A stretch of DNA of 27,736 bases from Oscillospiraceae bacterium (GCA_900768245.1 CAAGCE010000290.1:1-27736), one strand, 5' to 3'; shown: positions 7,168 to 15,467, counted from the stretch's first letter. The notes: generated by a model not told the origin, from the letters alone. Made by a program: numbers and translations.

Positions 7168-8097
7168 TTATTCGGAGCATTTGTCACGATAGTAAAGGTA
7201 TTTGCTGTTGGGTATAGCCTTGCATAGCTCAACGTCCTTCCGTATCTGTTCAGCAAGGAGAGGTATGCTGTCAAATTTTCTTTCGGGGCGGATAAAGCTT
7301 ATGAGCGAAAGTCTGACAGTTTCGCAGTAAAGGTCGCCGTCAAAGCCTATTATGTAGGTCTCGGCAATAGGGGTGTCCGTGTTTGCAACAGTAGGCTTAA
7401 TACCTATGTTGGTAATGCCTCTGTAAACATTGTTTCCGAACTCGACCTTTGAAGCATAAACACCGAATTTCGGAACGACCTGACGCTTGGGGAGATACTG
7501 ATTTATTGTAGGAAAACCGATAGTTCTTCCTATCTGATGACCGTAAGCAACAGGCAGACGCATCTGATACTGATAACCGAGCAGACGGTTTGCCTCTTCA
7601 ATATTTCCCTCACGGATAAGCTGTCTTATCATTGTCGATGAAATTCTTTCGCCCTGCTCTTCAATAACTGGGGGAACAACGTTTACTTTGATACCACGCT
7701 TTCTACAAAGCCTGTCAAGCTCGTCCACATCTCCCGCAGCAAATTTGCCGAAGCGGAAATCGTGACCGCAAATAACAAATCTTGCAGCCATTTTATCGCA
7801 AAGCACCAAGTCGACAAAATCATCTGTCGAAAGGTTTTTGAAGTTCATAAAATCAGGCGAGTAAATGTATTTAACGCCCAGTTCTTCTATAAGGTCACGC
7901 TTCATATCCCTTGAAATAAGACATTCAACACCGTTGTTTCCCTTTGAAGTCACCGTGTCGGTATCAAAGGTAAAGACCGCAGGGTCAACACCGATGTTTC
8001 TCTGAGCAATATCCACGGCATAGCGTATAACAGTACGGTGTCCGTAATGAACACCGTCAAAAAGACCCATTGCAACAGCAGTTGAGTTTTTCGGCAC
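7168..8097 (-). CDS. ribF: Bifunctional riboflavin kinase / FAD synthetase
   Basis: 309 residues from the GTG at 8097. The N-terminal FAD synthetase (nucleotidyltransferase) domain shows GLFDGVHYGH (11-20), GHDFRFG (111-117) and ISST (152-155). The C-terminal riboflavin kinase domain shows GFPTIN (194-199). Together they turn riboflavin into FMN and then FAD. The start is uncertain: family members usually have about ten more residues before the first motif, and the good ribosome binding site GAGGG lies about 34 nt before this GTG. The same frame is open upstream (reading IDLTGTNE) but offers only ATA, ACG or CTG codons. The order truB-ribF is typical of Firmicutes. Confidence 0.93.
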   Translation of the reverse strand: MPKNSTAVAMGLFDGVHYGHRTVIRYAVDIAQRNIGVDPAVFTFDTDTVTSKGNNGVECLISRDMKRDLIEELGVKYIYSPDFMNFKNLSTDDFVDLVLCDKMAARFVICGHDFRFGKFAAGDVDELDRLCRKRGIKVNVVPPVIEEQGERISSTMIRQLIREGNIEEANRLLGYQYQMRLPVAYGHQIGRTIGFPTINQYLPKRQVVPKFGVYASKVEFGNNVYRGITNIGIKPTVANTDTPIAETYIIGFDGDLYCETVRLSLISFIRPERKFDSIPLLAEQIRKDVELCKAIPNSKYLYYRDKCSE

Positions 8098-8135
8098 TTC
8101 ATTTGTACCTGTCAGATCTATCGTAAAATCACCCT

Positions 8136-9062
8136 CTAAAAGTTTTTGTCGACACGCAGCTCACGCTTTTCATAGTTGACGAAAGCTGTTCCGATAAAGC
8201 TTCCGTCCGCACCGTAAATGCGGTATTTTTCATCCGGGTCGCCCGAAAAGCCGACAGCCTTCATTTTGTCAATATCAAGACGTATCCCGTTGCGGTAAAG
8301 ATGCTCCTGGTGCGGATTGAGCTTTATCGCTTTGAGATCGCCAAAGACCTTTTCTATGGGATAAAGATATTTTTCGGCTGAGATCCCCGCATTTGCAAGT
8401 TCCTGAAGATCCTCAAGAGCAACACAGTCATCAAGAGTAAAGCCGCAGGCCTTGGTGCGAACAAGCTTAGTCATAATAGCACCGCAGCCGAGAGCGTCGC
8501 CAATGTCATTGATAAGAGTTCTGATGTATGTTCCTCTGGAGCATGAGATCTCAAGCTTTCCGAAATGTGTTTTTTCATCATAGGCAGTCAGTTCAAGTGT
8601 ATAGACCGTGATCGGACGTGCCTCACGTTCAACGACAACACCCTGCCTTGCAAGGTCGTAAAGACGCTGACCGTTTATCATTACCGCAGAGTACATAGGA
8701 GGGATCTGCATAATATCTCCGCGGAATTTTTCGAGTGTGTTTTCGATATTCTCTGCCGTGATATTTCCGACTTCACGGCGTTCGGTTATTTTTCCGTAAA
8801 TGTCTTGTGTGTCGGAAGTAAGACCAAGCTGAAATTCAGCTTCATAAATTTTATCGTGGTCGGGGAGAATATCGCAGGCTTTGGTGGCTCTGCCCGCAAA
8901 AACAGGCAGCACCCCCGTCGCCATAGGGTCAAGAGTACCTGCGTGACCAAGACGTTTCAGCCGCAGGATACCTCTCATTTTTGCAATAACATCAAATGAA
9001 GTAAAATCCGCAGGCTTGTTTATGCAGATTATACCGTTAAGATGCTCATTCAGGCTAACCAT
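8136..9062 (-). CDS. truB: tRNA pseudouridine(55) synthase
   Basis: 308 residues, the expected size. TruB makes pseudouridine 55 in the T-loop of most tRNAs. The N-terminal NGIICINKPADFTSFDV and the catalytic motif GHAGTLDPMATG with D45 are clear, and SCSRGTYIRTLI further on is also family-typical. A PUA-like C-terminus follows. The ATG at 9062 overlaps the end of nrnA by 13 nt; the ribosome binding site is weak, suggesting coupling to nrnA. No alternative start exists before the conserved NGII segment. Confidence 0.96.
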   Translation of the reverse strand: MVSLNEHLNGIICINKPADFTSFDVIAKMRGILRLKRLGHAGTLDPMATGVLPVFAGRATKACDILPDHDKIYEAEFQLGLTSDTQDIYGKITERREVGNITAENIENTLEKFRGDIMQIPPMYSAVMINGQRLYDLARQGVVVEREARPITVYTLELTAYDEKTHFGKLEISCSRGTYIRTLINDIGDALGCGAIMTKLVRTKACGFTLDDCVALEDLQELANAGISAEKYLYPIEKVFGDLKAIKLNPHQEHLYRNGIRLDIDKMKAVGFSGDPDEKYRIYGADGSFIGTAFVNYEKRELRVDKNF

Positions 9063-10018
9063 AGATCTATACCCAATGCAGGGGCAACGCCTGCAAGCAG
9101 TTTGCGCTTTATTTCATTGAGATCTCCCTCAAGAGTACAGCCTGCCGCCTTTACGTGTCCGCCGCCGTCAAATTTTTTGCATATTTCCGATACGTCAACA
9201 TCACCTGTTGAGCGCATGGAAACCTTGAATTTATTTGTATCCTTCTGACGTATAACAATGCCGACTTCAATGCTTTCGAGCATAGTTGAAATGCCTGCAA
9301 TGCCCTCCAGATCTTCTTGTTTAAGACCCTCTTTTTCCATTTCCTCAAGTGTGACAGCTGAAATGGAGCATTTGTCATCGAGATAGTATTCCATTGTGTT
9401 GATAACGTACTGCTCCACCTTCATACGTCCCTTGCTCTTTTCATCGAACATACGGCGGTTGATCTTTCCCGCAGGAATATCATATCGCATAAGCTCAGCT
9501 GCAGCAATGTGAGTTTCGGGAGATGTGCAGTCAAATTTAAAGCAGCCTGTATCTGTTGCAATGCCTGTGTAAAGACATTGCGCAATGTTTCTGTCAAATT
9601 CGGCAAGACCTGTTCTGGCAGCAAGCTGATAGATGATTTGGCAGGCAGCTGCAGCATTAGGTTCGACCAATGTACGCTTTGCATAGCCCGTGTTTGAGAT
9701 ATGGTGGTCAATGCAAAGGTCAACAAAGTCACCGTACTGTGAAAGATTATTTCCCAGCAGTTTTTTGTCTGCAACATCAACGGCAACTATCGTATCGGGT
9801 GAAAATTTCATCGGAGCATATTCTTTGTACATAAAGTCATATCTCTTTGGAAAATCATCGGAGCAGAGTACATTTGCCTTTTTGCCTATTTTTCTGAGCA
9901 TATAGCAAAGACCGAATCCGCTGCCTACCGTGTCGCCATCGGGACTTGAATGGGTGAGAATATAAAAGTTATCGTTATTTCTGAGAAACTCAGCAGTTTC
10001 GTTATAGCTTATCTGCAT
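9050..10018 (-). CDS. nrnA: DHH/DHHA1 phosphoesterase, NrnA-like (oligoribonuclease / pAp phosphatase)
   Basis: 322 residues from the ATG at 10018. The DHH domain shows THSSPDGDTVGS (D27, D29), VDVAD (D81) and DLCIDHHIS (D104, H105, H106), which bind the metal ions. The DHHA1 domain ends with GGGHVKAAG (from residue 285). NrnA degrades nanoRNA and dephosphorylates 3'-phosphoadenosine 5'-phosphate. The position between rbfA and truB is standard for Firmicutes. The frame extends upstream into rbfA, but that part is shadow sequence; the chosen ATG lies 10 nt after the rbfA stop and matches the usual N-terminus. Confidence 0.92.
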   Translation of the reverse strand: MQISYNETAEFLRNNDNFYILTHSSPDGDTVGSGFGLCYMLRKIGKKANVLCSDDFPKRYDFMYKEYAPMKFSPDTIVAVDVADKKLLGNNLSQYGDFVDLCIDHHISNTGYAKRTLVEPNAAAACQIIYQLAARTGLAEFDRNIAQCLYTGIATDTGCFKFDCTSPETHIAAAELMRYDIPAGKINRRMFDEKSKGRMKVEQYVINTMEYYLDDKCSISAVTLEEMEKEGLKQEDLEGIAGISTMLESIEVGIVIRQKDTNKFKVSMRSTGDVDVSEICKKFDGGGHVKAAGCTLEGDLNEIKRKLLAGVAPALGIDLWLA

Positions 10019-10028
10019 ATTATCACAC

Positions 10029-10403
10029 TCATTCGTCCTGTGTATCGTCTTTTTCGGATGGAAGAATGTCGTTGAGCATCTTTGAGATCTCTGCGGAATG
10101 TTCGATAGAATTATCCGCAACGAAATGCAGGTCAGGACATCTTCTTATGTGAAGCTTGTTGGTCACCTCACGTCTTATCATACCCGATGCACTTTCAAGA
10201 CCCTTAACGGCATTTTTTGCGTCGTCCAAGCCGTTAAAGCTTGAAATGAACACCTTGCAGTGAGAGTTATCGCCCGAAAGCTCAACTCTTACAACTGAAA
10301 CAGCCATACTATTTACTCTCGGGTCTTTTACACGTTCACGGATAAGTCCCGCAATTTCACGCATAATGTCCTCCGAAAGACGCTGATTTTTAAAATTAGG
10401 CAT
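10029..10403 (-). CDS. rbfA: 30S ribosome-binding factor A
   Basis: 124 residues from the ATG at 10403, preceded by AAAGG about 11 nt upstream. RbfA is a KH-fold protein that helps 30S subunit maturation near the 5' end of 16S rRNA. The sequence shows the family pattern: RLSEDIMREIAGLI at the start, the VKDPRV segment, SGDNSHCKVFIS and a C-terminal LHIRRCPDLHFV with a short acidic tail. It follows infB by 82 nt, and that gap holds a long hairpin. Confidence 0.94.
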   Translation of the reverse strand: MPNFKNQRLSEDIMREIAGLIRERVKDPRVNSMAVSVVRVELSGDNSHCKVFISSFNGLDDAKNAVKGLESASGMIRREVTNKLHIRRCPDLHFVADNSIEHSAEISKMLNDILPSEKDDTQDE

Positions 10404-10437
10404 TAATATGACAACCTTTCTGAAAGACTGGCGCAGA

Positions 10438-10470
10438 ATGATATATGCAGCATAAAGCGGCATATATCAT
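10438..10470 (-). promoter_or_regulatory. Perfect 11-bp hairpin between infB and rbfA
   Basis: ATGATATATGC and GCATATATCAT flank an 11-nt spacer that itself can add two GC pairs after a mismatch. It begins 15 nt after the infB stop and ends 34 nt before the rbfA start. No T-run follows on the minus strand, so it is not an obvious terminator. It may stabilise or process the mRNA within the operon. Confidence 0.6.
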
Positions 10471-10485
10471 AACATATCTCTACGA

Positions 10486-13086
10486 TCAGTCCGGTCTGTA
10501 TTCTTCCATAATATAAGCTTCAAAAATGTCGCCTTCCTTGATGTCATTGAACTTTTCAAGGGTGATACCGCACTCATAGCCTTCGGCAACTTCCTTGGCA
10601 TCGTCCTTGAAACGCTTAAGGCTTGCGATCTTGTCATCTGCGATGATGATACCGTCACGAACGACACGTATCTCGCAGGTTCTTGAAACCTTGCCGCTGA
10701 GAACATAGCAGCCTGAAACAGTACCGACGTTTGAGATCTTGTATACCTGTCTTACTTCGATACGTCCCATAGCAACTTCACGGTACTTAGGAGCAAGCAT
10801 ACCCTTCATAGCTGTTGTGATCTCTTCAATAGCATCATAAATGATTCTGTAAAGACGAATATCAACACCGTCACGTTCTGCGTTATCGGCAGCAACAGGG
10901 TCAGGACGCACATTGAATCCGACGATGATAGCGTTTGAAGCATTTGCAAGCATAACGTCGCCCTCGGAAACAGCACCGACTGCACCGTGGATGACCTTAA
11001 CACGAACTTCATCATTGCTGAGCTTTTCAAGCGACTGCTTGACAGCTTCAACAGAACCCTGAACGTCAGCCTTGACGATGATAGGAAGTTCCTTGATCTC
11101 GCCCTGTTCGATCTGGCTGAAGAGGTTGTCAAGAGTAACCTTCTGATACTGCTTGAACTGTTCCTGCTTAGCTTCGTGCTTACGCTGTTCAACGAGTTCT
11201 CTTGCAAGACGTTCGTCCTCAACGGCATTGAATGTGTCACCTGCGGAAGGAACTTCTGCAAGACCTGTTATCTCAACAGGGTAGGAAGGACCTGCCTCAG
11301 TAACGATCTCGCCCTTGTCGTTAGTCATAACACGAACACGGCCGACAGCTGTGCCTGCGATGATAATATCGCCTGTGTGGAGAGTACCGTTCTGAACGAG
11401 GAGAGTAGCTGTCGGACCTCTGCCCTTATCAAGTCTTGCTTCGATAACAGCACCCTTTGCAAGACGGTTAGGATTAGCTTTGAGCTCTGCAACTTCCGCA
11501 ACGAGAAGTACGTTTTCGAGAAGCTCATCAATACCCATACCTGTCTTAGCGGAAACAGGAACGCAGATAACATCGCCGCCCCATTCTTCAACAACGAGGT
11601 TGTGTTCTGTGAGCTGCTGCTTGATGTTTTCAGGGTTTGCGCCTTCCTTATCCATCTTGTTTATAGCAACGATAATTGAAACGCCCGCTGCCTTGGCGTG
11701 ATTGATAGCTTCGATAGTCTGCGGCATGATACCATCGTCAGCAGCAACAACGAGGATAGCAATATCTGTTACGGAAGCACCTCTTGCACGCATAGCTGTG
11801 AAAGCCTCATGACCCGGTGTATCAAGGAAAGTGATCTCCTTGCCGCCGTAATTAACTCTGTAAGCACCGATGTGCTGAGTGATACCGCCTGCTTCTGTTG
11901 AAGTAACGTTAGCGTTTCTTATTCTGTCGAGGAGTGAAGTTTTACCGTGGTCAACGTGACCCATAACAACAACGACAGGAGCTCTTTCAATGCCCTCACC
12001 GTCATCATCGGAATCGTCGATAAGACGTTCTTCGATAGTAACGATAACCTCCTTTTCGACCTTTGCGCCAAGTTCTTCGGCAACGAGGGAAGCTGTATCA
12101 AAGTCGATGACCTGATTGATAGTACACATTTCGCCAAGACCCATAAGCTTCTTGATAACTTCGGTAGCAGTTACCTTAAGTCTTGAAGCAAGCTCGGAAA
12201 CAACGATCTCATCAGGGATAAGGACCTTAAGCTGCTGCTTTCTTGCACGTTCAAGTTCAAGACGGCGGAGCTTTTCGGCTTCTGTTTCGTGCTTGTTTGA
12301 ATACTGCTGGTTCTTTCTCTGCTGTGATTTCTGTGTAAGCTTCTGCTTCTTTGAGAAATTGTCCTTGTGCTTTCCGCTCTGAACAGGTGCAATATTTTCG
12401 TACTTTTCATTGTACTTATCCATTTCAACATAAGAGCCTCTTGTATCGACCTTATGGAGCTTCTGGTCAACAACGCTGCCTGATGCATCGGCAAATTTGA
12501 TGTCAAGCTTAGTCTTGTTGGACTGCTGTTCCTGAGGCTTTTTCTGTTCCTGAGGCTTTTTATTTTTCTGCTGTTCATTGGCTTTAAGGATCTGAGCGGT
12601 ATTGAATCTGTCATTCTTGTTCTGCTGTTTGCTCTGCTGAACAGGTTCAGACTTAGGCTGCTGCTTTGGTTCTTCCTTTTTGACTTCAGCTTTTACCTCA
12701 GGCTTTTTAGGTTCAGCCTTTGGAGCCGGAGCAGGCTTCTTTTCTTCGGGAGCTTTTTCAGCCTTTTTGGGAGCAGTTTTCTTTTCTGCCTTGGGAGCTT
12801 CCTTTTTAACTGGTTCTTTTTTAGCTTCTTCTTTTTTAGGTTCTTCCTTTTTTGCAGGCTTCACTTCATTTTTTGAAGCAAAATAGCCGTCAAAATTAGG
12901 CACCTGATTATTCTGTGTAAAATGTTCGAGAATATAATTCATTTCGTCTGCTGTAAGGCTTGCAGTAGGTTTTTTTACTGCATCAAGCTTTTCTTTAAGA
13001 AAATCAACAAGTTCTTCTTTTGTTATATTAAGGTCCTTAGCAACTTCGCTAAGCTTCTGTTTTGACTGCTGTTTAGCATTACTCAT
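10486..13086 (-). CDS. infB: Translation initiation factor IF-2
   Basis: 866 residues. IF-2 is the GTPase that brings fMet-tRNA to the 30S subunit. An N-terminal IF2_N-like domain (LSEVAKDLNITKEELVDFL) is followed by a Lys/Glu/Pro/Ala/Gln-rich linker (about 65-270), a second IF2_N domain (about 290-345) and the G domain with GHVDHGKT (376-383), DTPGH (422-426), NKMD (476-479) and SAKTG. The C-terminal domains II-IV are complete. The start chosen is the ATG at 13086 with GGAGG 11 nt upstream. An ATG at 13104 with AGGA 8 nt upstream is also possible and would add six residues. The linker contains a perfect 18-bp tandem repeat. Confidence 0.96.
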   Translation of the reverse strand: MSNAKQQSKQKLSEVAKDLNITKEELVDFLKEKLDAVKKPTASLTADEMNYILEHFTQNNQVPNFDGYFASKNEVKPAKKEEPKKEEAKKEPVKKEAPKAEKKTAPKKAEKAPEEKKPAPAPKAEPKKPEVKAEVKKEEPKQQPKSEPVQQSKQQNKNDRFNTAQILKANEQQKNKKPQEQKKPQEQQSNKTKLDIKFADASGSVVDQKLHKVDTRGSYVEMDKYNEKYENIAPVQSGKHKDNFSKKQKLTQKSQQRKNQQYSNKHETEAEKLRRLELERARKQQLKVLIPDEIVVSELASRLKVTATEVIKKLMGLGEMCTINQVIDFDTASLVAEELGAKVEKEVIVTIEERLIDDSDDDGEGIERAPVVVVMGHVDHGKTSLLDRIRNANVTSTEAGGITQHIGAYRVNYGGKEITFLDTPGHEAFTAMRARGASVTDIAILVVAADDGIMPQTIEAINHAKAAGVSIIVAINKMDKEGANPENIKQQLTEHNLVVEEWGGDVICVPVSAKTGMGIDELLENVLLVAEVAELKANPNRLAKGAVIEARLDKGRGPTATLLVQNGTLHTGDIIIAGTAVGRVRVMTNDKGEIVTEAGPSYPVEITGLAEVPSAGDTFNAVEDERLARELVEQRKHEAKQEQFKQYQKVTLDNLFSQIEQGEIKELPIIVKADVQGSVEAVKQSLEKLSNDEVRVKVIHGAVGAVSEGDVMLANASNAIIVGFNVRPDPVAADNAERDGVDIRLYRIIYDAIEEITTAMKGMLAPKYREVAMGRIEVRQVYKISNVGTVSGCYVLSGKVSRTCEIRVVRDGIIIADDKIASLKRFKDDAKEVAEGYECGITLEKFNDIKEGDIFEAYIMEEYRPD
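12526..12561. repeat. 18-bp tandem duplication inside the infB linker
   Basis: Two perfect, adjacent 18-bp copies (12526-12543 and 12544-12561) encode a doubled Q-K-K-P-Q-E unit in the disordered linker of IF-2. It looks like replication slippage in a tolerant low-complexity region and probably varies in copy number between strains. Confidence 0.85.
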
Positions 13087-13105
13087 AGGCTGTATTACCT
13101 CCATA

Positions 13106-13420
13106 TTACTTTTCCTGCGGTTCGTTTGCCAATACCGCCGCTTTTTTTGAGAAACCCTCATCACATATCGTAACAATGCCGACCTTTTTGCCTATCCCGT
13201 TAAAAAAATCTTCCTGAGTGCAGCCTGATCTCATAACAGGGACATTGACTTTGGCGGCGAAAAAATTAATTTCCTTTTCGGTCTTCGGTGAAATGTTCTC
13301 AGCCAGAAGGACCAATTTTGCTTTGCCCTCAGCAAGAGCCTCTTTGGCAGGGTCAAAACCCATTACAAGACGTCCTGCTTTGCGGCATATAGTGAGCAGG
13401 CTGATAAGTTTACTGTTCAT
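13106..13420 (-). CDS. ylxQ: L7Ae-family RNA-binding protein YlxQ
   Basis: 104 residues from the ATG at 13420, with AAAGGTGAG about 10 nt upstream; a GTG at 13435 would add five residues but has no proper spacing. The sequence begins with the L7Ae/L30e/Gadd45 pattern (SLLTICRKAGRLVMGFDPAKEAL) and has the KAKLVLLAENIS strand typical of ribosomal L7Ae-like proteins of the YlxQ group. These small proteins bind kink-turn RNA. The exact role of YlxQ is poorly known. It overlaps ylxR by 11 nt and runs into the infB ribosome-binding region. Confidence 0.92.
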   Translation of the reverse strand: MNSKLISLLTICRKAGRLVMGFDPAKEALAEGKAKLVLLAENISPKTEKEINFFAAKVNVPVMRSGCTQEDFFNGIGKKVGIVTICDEGFSKKAAVLANEPQEK

Positions 13421-13685
13421 TTTCCTCAAGCTCACCTTTCATATTGTCATAGACCTCGTCTGAAATGCGGCAGGAGAAAGCTTTTTCAAAGCGTCTTGCT
13501 TTTCTTGCTTTTTCAAAGCAATCGCAGGACTTGCATATATAAGCGCCTCTGCCCGATTTTTTTCCTGTAAGGTCAAGAGAAACCTCACCCTCAGGGGATC
13601 TGACAACTCTTATCATAGATTTCTTGGGCTTCATTTCATTGCAGCCCAGACACATACGCATTGGTATTTTTTTTACGCCCGGCAT
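13410..13685 (-). CDS. ylxR: YlxR / RNase P modulator RnpM
   Basis: 91 residues, with GAGG 8 nt before the ATG at 13685. The DUF448/YlxR pattern is clear: RMCLGCNEMKPKKSMIRVVR, then GRGAYICKSCDC. Cysteines C12, C15, C51 and C54 could form a metal-like cluster. Members of the family bind RNA, and B. subtilis YlxR (RnpM) modulates RNase P (family knowledge). It lies 12 nt after nusA and overlaps ylxQ, the invariant Firmicute order. Confidence 0.95.
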   Translation of the reverse strand: MPGVKKIPMRMCLGCNEMKPKKSMIRVVRSPEGEVSLDLTGKKSGRGAYICKSCDCFEKARKARRFEKAFSCRISDEVYDNMKGELEENEQ

Positions 13686-13697
13686 GATCAGAACCTC

Positions 13698-14780
13698 TTA
13701 TTCAACAGGGTTTTCAGGCTTGATGTCTATCTTGCAGCCTGTAAGCTTAGCAGCGAGCTTTGCATTCTGACCCTTATTGCCGATAGCGAGAGAAAGCTGA
13801 TTGTTCGGAACGATAACTGTGCATTTCTTTTCTTCGCCCTCCTCAACGGTAACGCTGATAACATCGGCAGGAGCGAGAGCGTGTGCGATAAATACCGAGA
13901 GGTCTTCATCATAAATGATAATGTCGATCTTTTCGCCGTTAAGCTCGTCAACGATCTTTTCGATTCTTGAATGTTTTGGACCGATGCATGCACCGATAGG
14001 ATCAACGTTAGGATCTTTTGAACATACAGCTATCTTTGTTCTTGCACCTGCTTCACGGGCGATCGACTTTATTTCAACTGTGCCGTCGTAAATTTCAGGG
14101 ATTTCAAGCTCAAACAAACGCTTTACAAGCTCATTGCTCTTTCTGGAGATCTTGACAGCAGGTCTTTTATCGGGATTGATTATGCCGACAACATAAACCT
14201 TAACGATCTGACCTTCCCTGAGAACTTCGCCCGGTATCTGTTCATTTTTGAGAAGATAAACTTCGTTCTTGTCGATCGTGAGTGTAGCATTTCCTGTGCC
14301 GGGTTCAATTTTCTGAACGGTAGCGGAAACGGCTTCGTGTTCCTTGTCCTTGAACTGATTGATAAGCTTGTCACGTTCAAATTCCTTGATGTCGTGACGG
14401 ATAGACTGCTTAGCGTACTGTGCAGCAACACGGCCGAACTGAGCAGTGGAAAGCTTGAAAGGAACTCTGTCGCCAAGCTGAGCATTAGGCGAGCAAACAG
14501 CTCTTGCTTCGTCAATATTGATCTCGTTAAGGTCAATAGGCTCATCGTCAACAACTGTGCGGAGAACGCATACATCGAAAATATTCTTGTCAGGGTCGAT
14601 GTTTACAACGAAATCATCACAATAATCATATTCTTTTCTTACTGCTTTAAGTATTGCCTGGCTGATCTTTTCAACGAGGGATTCCATTGGTATGCAGTTT
14701 TCCTCAGCAAGCTGTGCAAGTGCTGCGAACAGTTCCTTGGTCATTTCCTTTTCTTTATTGATTTCTTTAGCTTTGCTCAT
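13698..14780 (-). CDS. nusA: Transcription termination/antitermination factor NusA
   Basis: 360 residues, the short Firmicute form without C-terminal acidic repeats. An N-terminal RNA polymerase-binding domain (about 13-140) is followed by an S1 domain (about 145-215) and two KH domains; the second carries LSLAIGNKGQNAKLAAKL. GPKHSRIEKIVDEL lies in KH1. NusA binds RNA polymerase and nascent RNA and controls pausing and intrinsic termination. The ATG at 14780 has AGGAGGAG 9-11 nt upstream. It follows rimP by 53 nt. In other bacteria NusA feeds back on this operon. Confidence 0.96.
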   Translation of the reverse strand: MSKAKEINKEKEMTKELFAALAQLAEENCIPMESLVEKISQAILKAVRKEYDYCDDFVVNIDPDKNIFDVCVLRTVVDDEPIDLNEINIDEARAVCSPNAQLGDRVPFKLSTAQFGRVAAQYAKQSIRHDIKEFERDKLINQFKDKEHEAVSATVQKIEPGTGNATLTIDKNEVYLLKNEQIPGEVLREGQIVKVYVVGIINPDKRPAVKISRKSNELVKRLFELEIPEIYDGTVEIKSIAREAGARTKIAVCSKDPNVDPIGACIGPKHSRIEKIVDELNGEKIDIIIYDEDLSVFIAHALAPADVISVTVEEGEEKKCTVIVPNNQLSLAIGNKGQNAKLAAKLTGCKIDIKPENPVE

Positions 14781-14833
14781 TTTTTCTGACTCCTCCTAAA
14801 AATATCGGGGTTTTCTATTTAAATTGCAGACGG

Positions 14834-15349
14834 TTATTCTTCAAAGTCCTCATCAAAAACGTCCTCATCATCATAAAGCTTGACAAAAGCCGTGTCGGAA
14901 AGCTTGATAATGCTTTCCTCACCGTCAGCCATAACTGTGACAGAGTCCTTGTCATAGGATTTGAGAGCCGCAATAATTTCCTTTTCGCCTTTTTCGTTTT
15001 CACGGATAAAGCGTATTCTTACAGGGCATTCGAGATAGCGTTCAAAGTGTTCTTTCTTTTTAAGCTCACGTCCAAGTCCGGGAGAACCTACTTCGAGAAT
15101 ATAGCTCTGTTCGATAGGGTCTTTCTCATCGAGGATCTTTGAAAGAGGACGTGTAACATTTTCGCAGTCGTCCATTGACGGCATATCGTCGTCACGGTCG
15201 ATGAAAACACGCAGATACCAGTATGCGCCTTCCTTTTCAAAAACAACGTCCCAGAGAATAAGACCAAGCTCATCTGTGATAGGCTTCACGAGATCATAAA
15301 CGAGAGCGACGGTATTTCCGCCTCGGCTTCCGCTGCTTTTTTTCGCCAT
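14834..15349 (-). CDS. rimP: Ribosome maturation factor RimP
   Basis: 171 residues from the ATG at 15349, with GGAGG 8 nt upstream; the open frame runs 13 codons further but that part lies before the ribosome binding site. RimP assists 30S assembly. The segments VFEKEGAYWYLRVFID, SKILDEKDPIEQSYILEVGSP (continuing GLGRELKKKEHF) and the C-terminal SH3-like part are characteristic. A short acidic tail (DDEDVFDEDFEE) ends the protein. It is the first gene of the nusA-infB operon, about 83 nt after the predicted transcription start. Confidence 0.95.
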   Translation of the reverse strand: MAKKSSGSRGGNTVALVYDLVKPITDELGLILWDVVFEKEGAYWYLRVFIDRDDDMPSMDDCENVTRPLSKILDEKDPIEQSYILEVGSPGLGRELKKKEHFERYLECPVRIRFIRENEKGEKEIIAALKSYDKDSVTVMADGEESIIKLSDTAFVKLYDDEDVFDEDFEE

Positions 15350-15389
15350 TAACATAACCTCCAAAATAAAAAGTGTCCATACAAACACA

Positions 15390-15413
15390 AAAGACCGGAT
15401 TGCTCCAGCCTTT
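15390..15413 (-). promoter_or_regulatory. Leader hairpin before rimP, possible attenuator
   Basis: In the transcript, AAAGGCTGG pairs with CCGGTCTTT over nine positions, including two G-U pairs, around a 6-nt loop. It is followed by TTGTGTTTGT, a loose U-rich stretch, and lies between the promoter and the rimP ribosome binding site. This could be a weak attenuator acting on an operon that encodes NusA. The regulatory role is inferred. Confidence 0.4.
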
Positions 15414-15438
15414 CTACAATAATCATTACGTTACGCTT

Positions 15439-15467
15439 ATTATACCACTTTAATTTGTCAAATGCAA
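15439..15467 (-). promoter_or_regulatory. Promoter of the rimP-nusA-infB operon
   Basis: TTGCAT (15462-15467) and a perfect TATAAT (15439-15444) are 17 nt apart on the minus strand. TG before the -10 box (TGGTATAAT) gives an extended -10 element. Predicted transcription starts near 15432 and leaves a leader of about 83 nt. Confidence 0.85.

Noticed and set aside
6386..7192. A 268-codon plus-strand open frame opposite gltX
   Set aside because: It mirrors the codon pattern of gltX, has no ribosome binding site or family motif, and gltX is certain.
8063..8140. FMN riboswitch before ribF
   Set aside because: There is no room and no conserved riboswitch sequence between truB and ribF.
10987..11679. 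A 230-codon plus-strand open frame opposite infB
   Set aside because: It is antisense to the conserved IF-2 domains, Cys-rich and without motifs; an artefact of codon bias.
12680..12886. Plus-strand frame rich in Phe, Ala and Gly, like a small membrane protein
   Set aside because: It is the complement of the Lys/Glu/Pro-rich IF-2 linker, which produces Phe/Ser/Gly runs on the other strand.
15439..15461. TTGACA close to TATAAT upstream of rimP as the -35 box
   Set aside because: The spacing is only 11 nt; TTGCAT at 15462-15467 gives the proper 17 nt.
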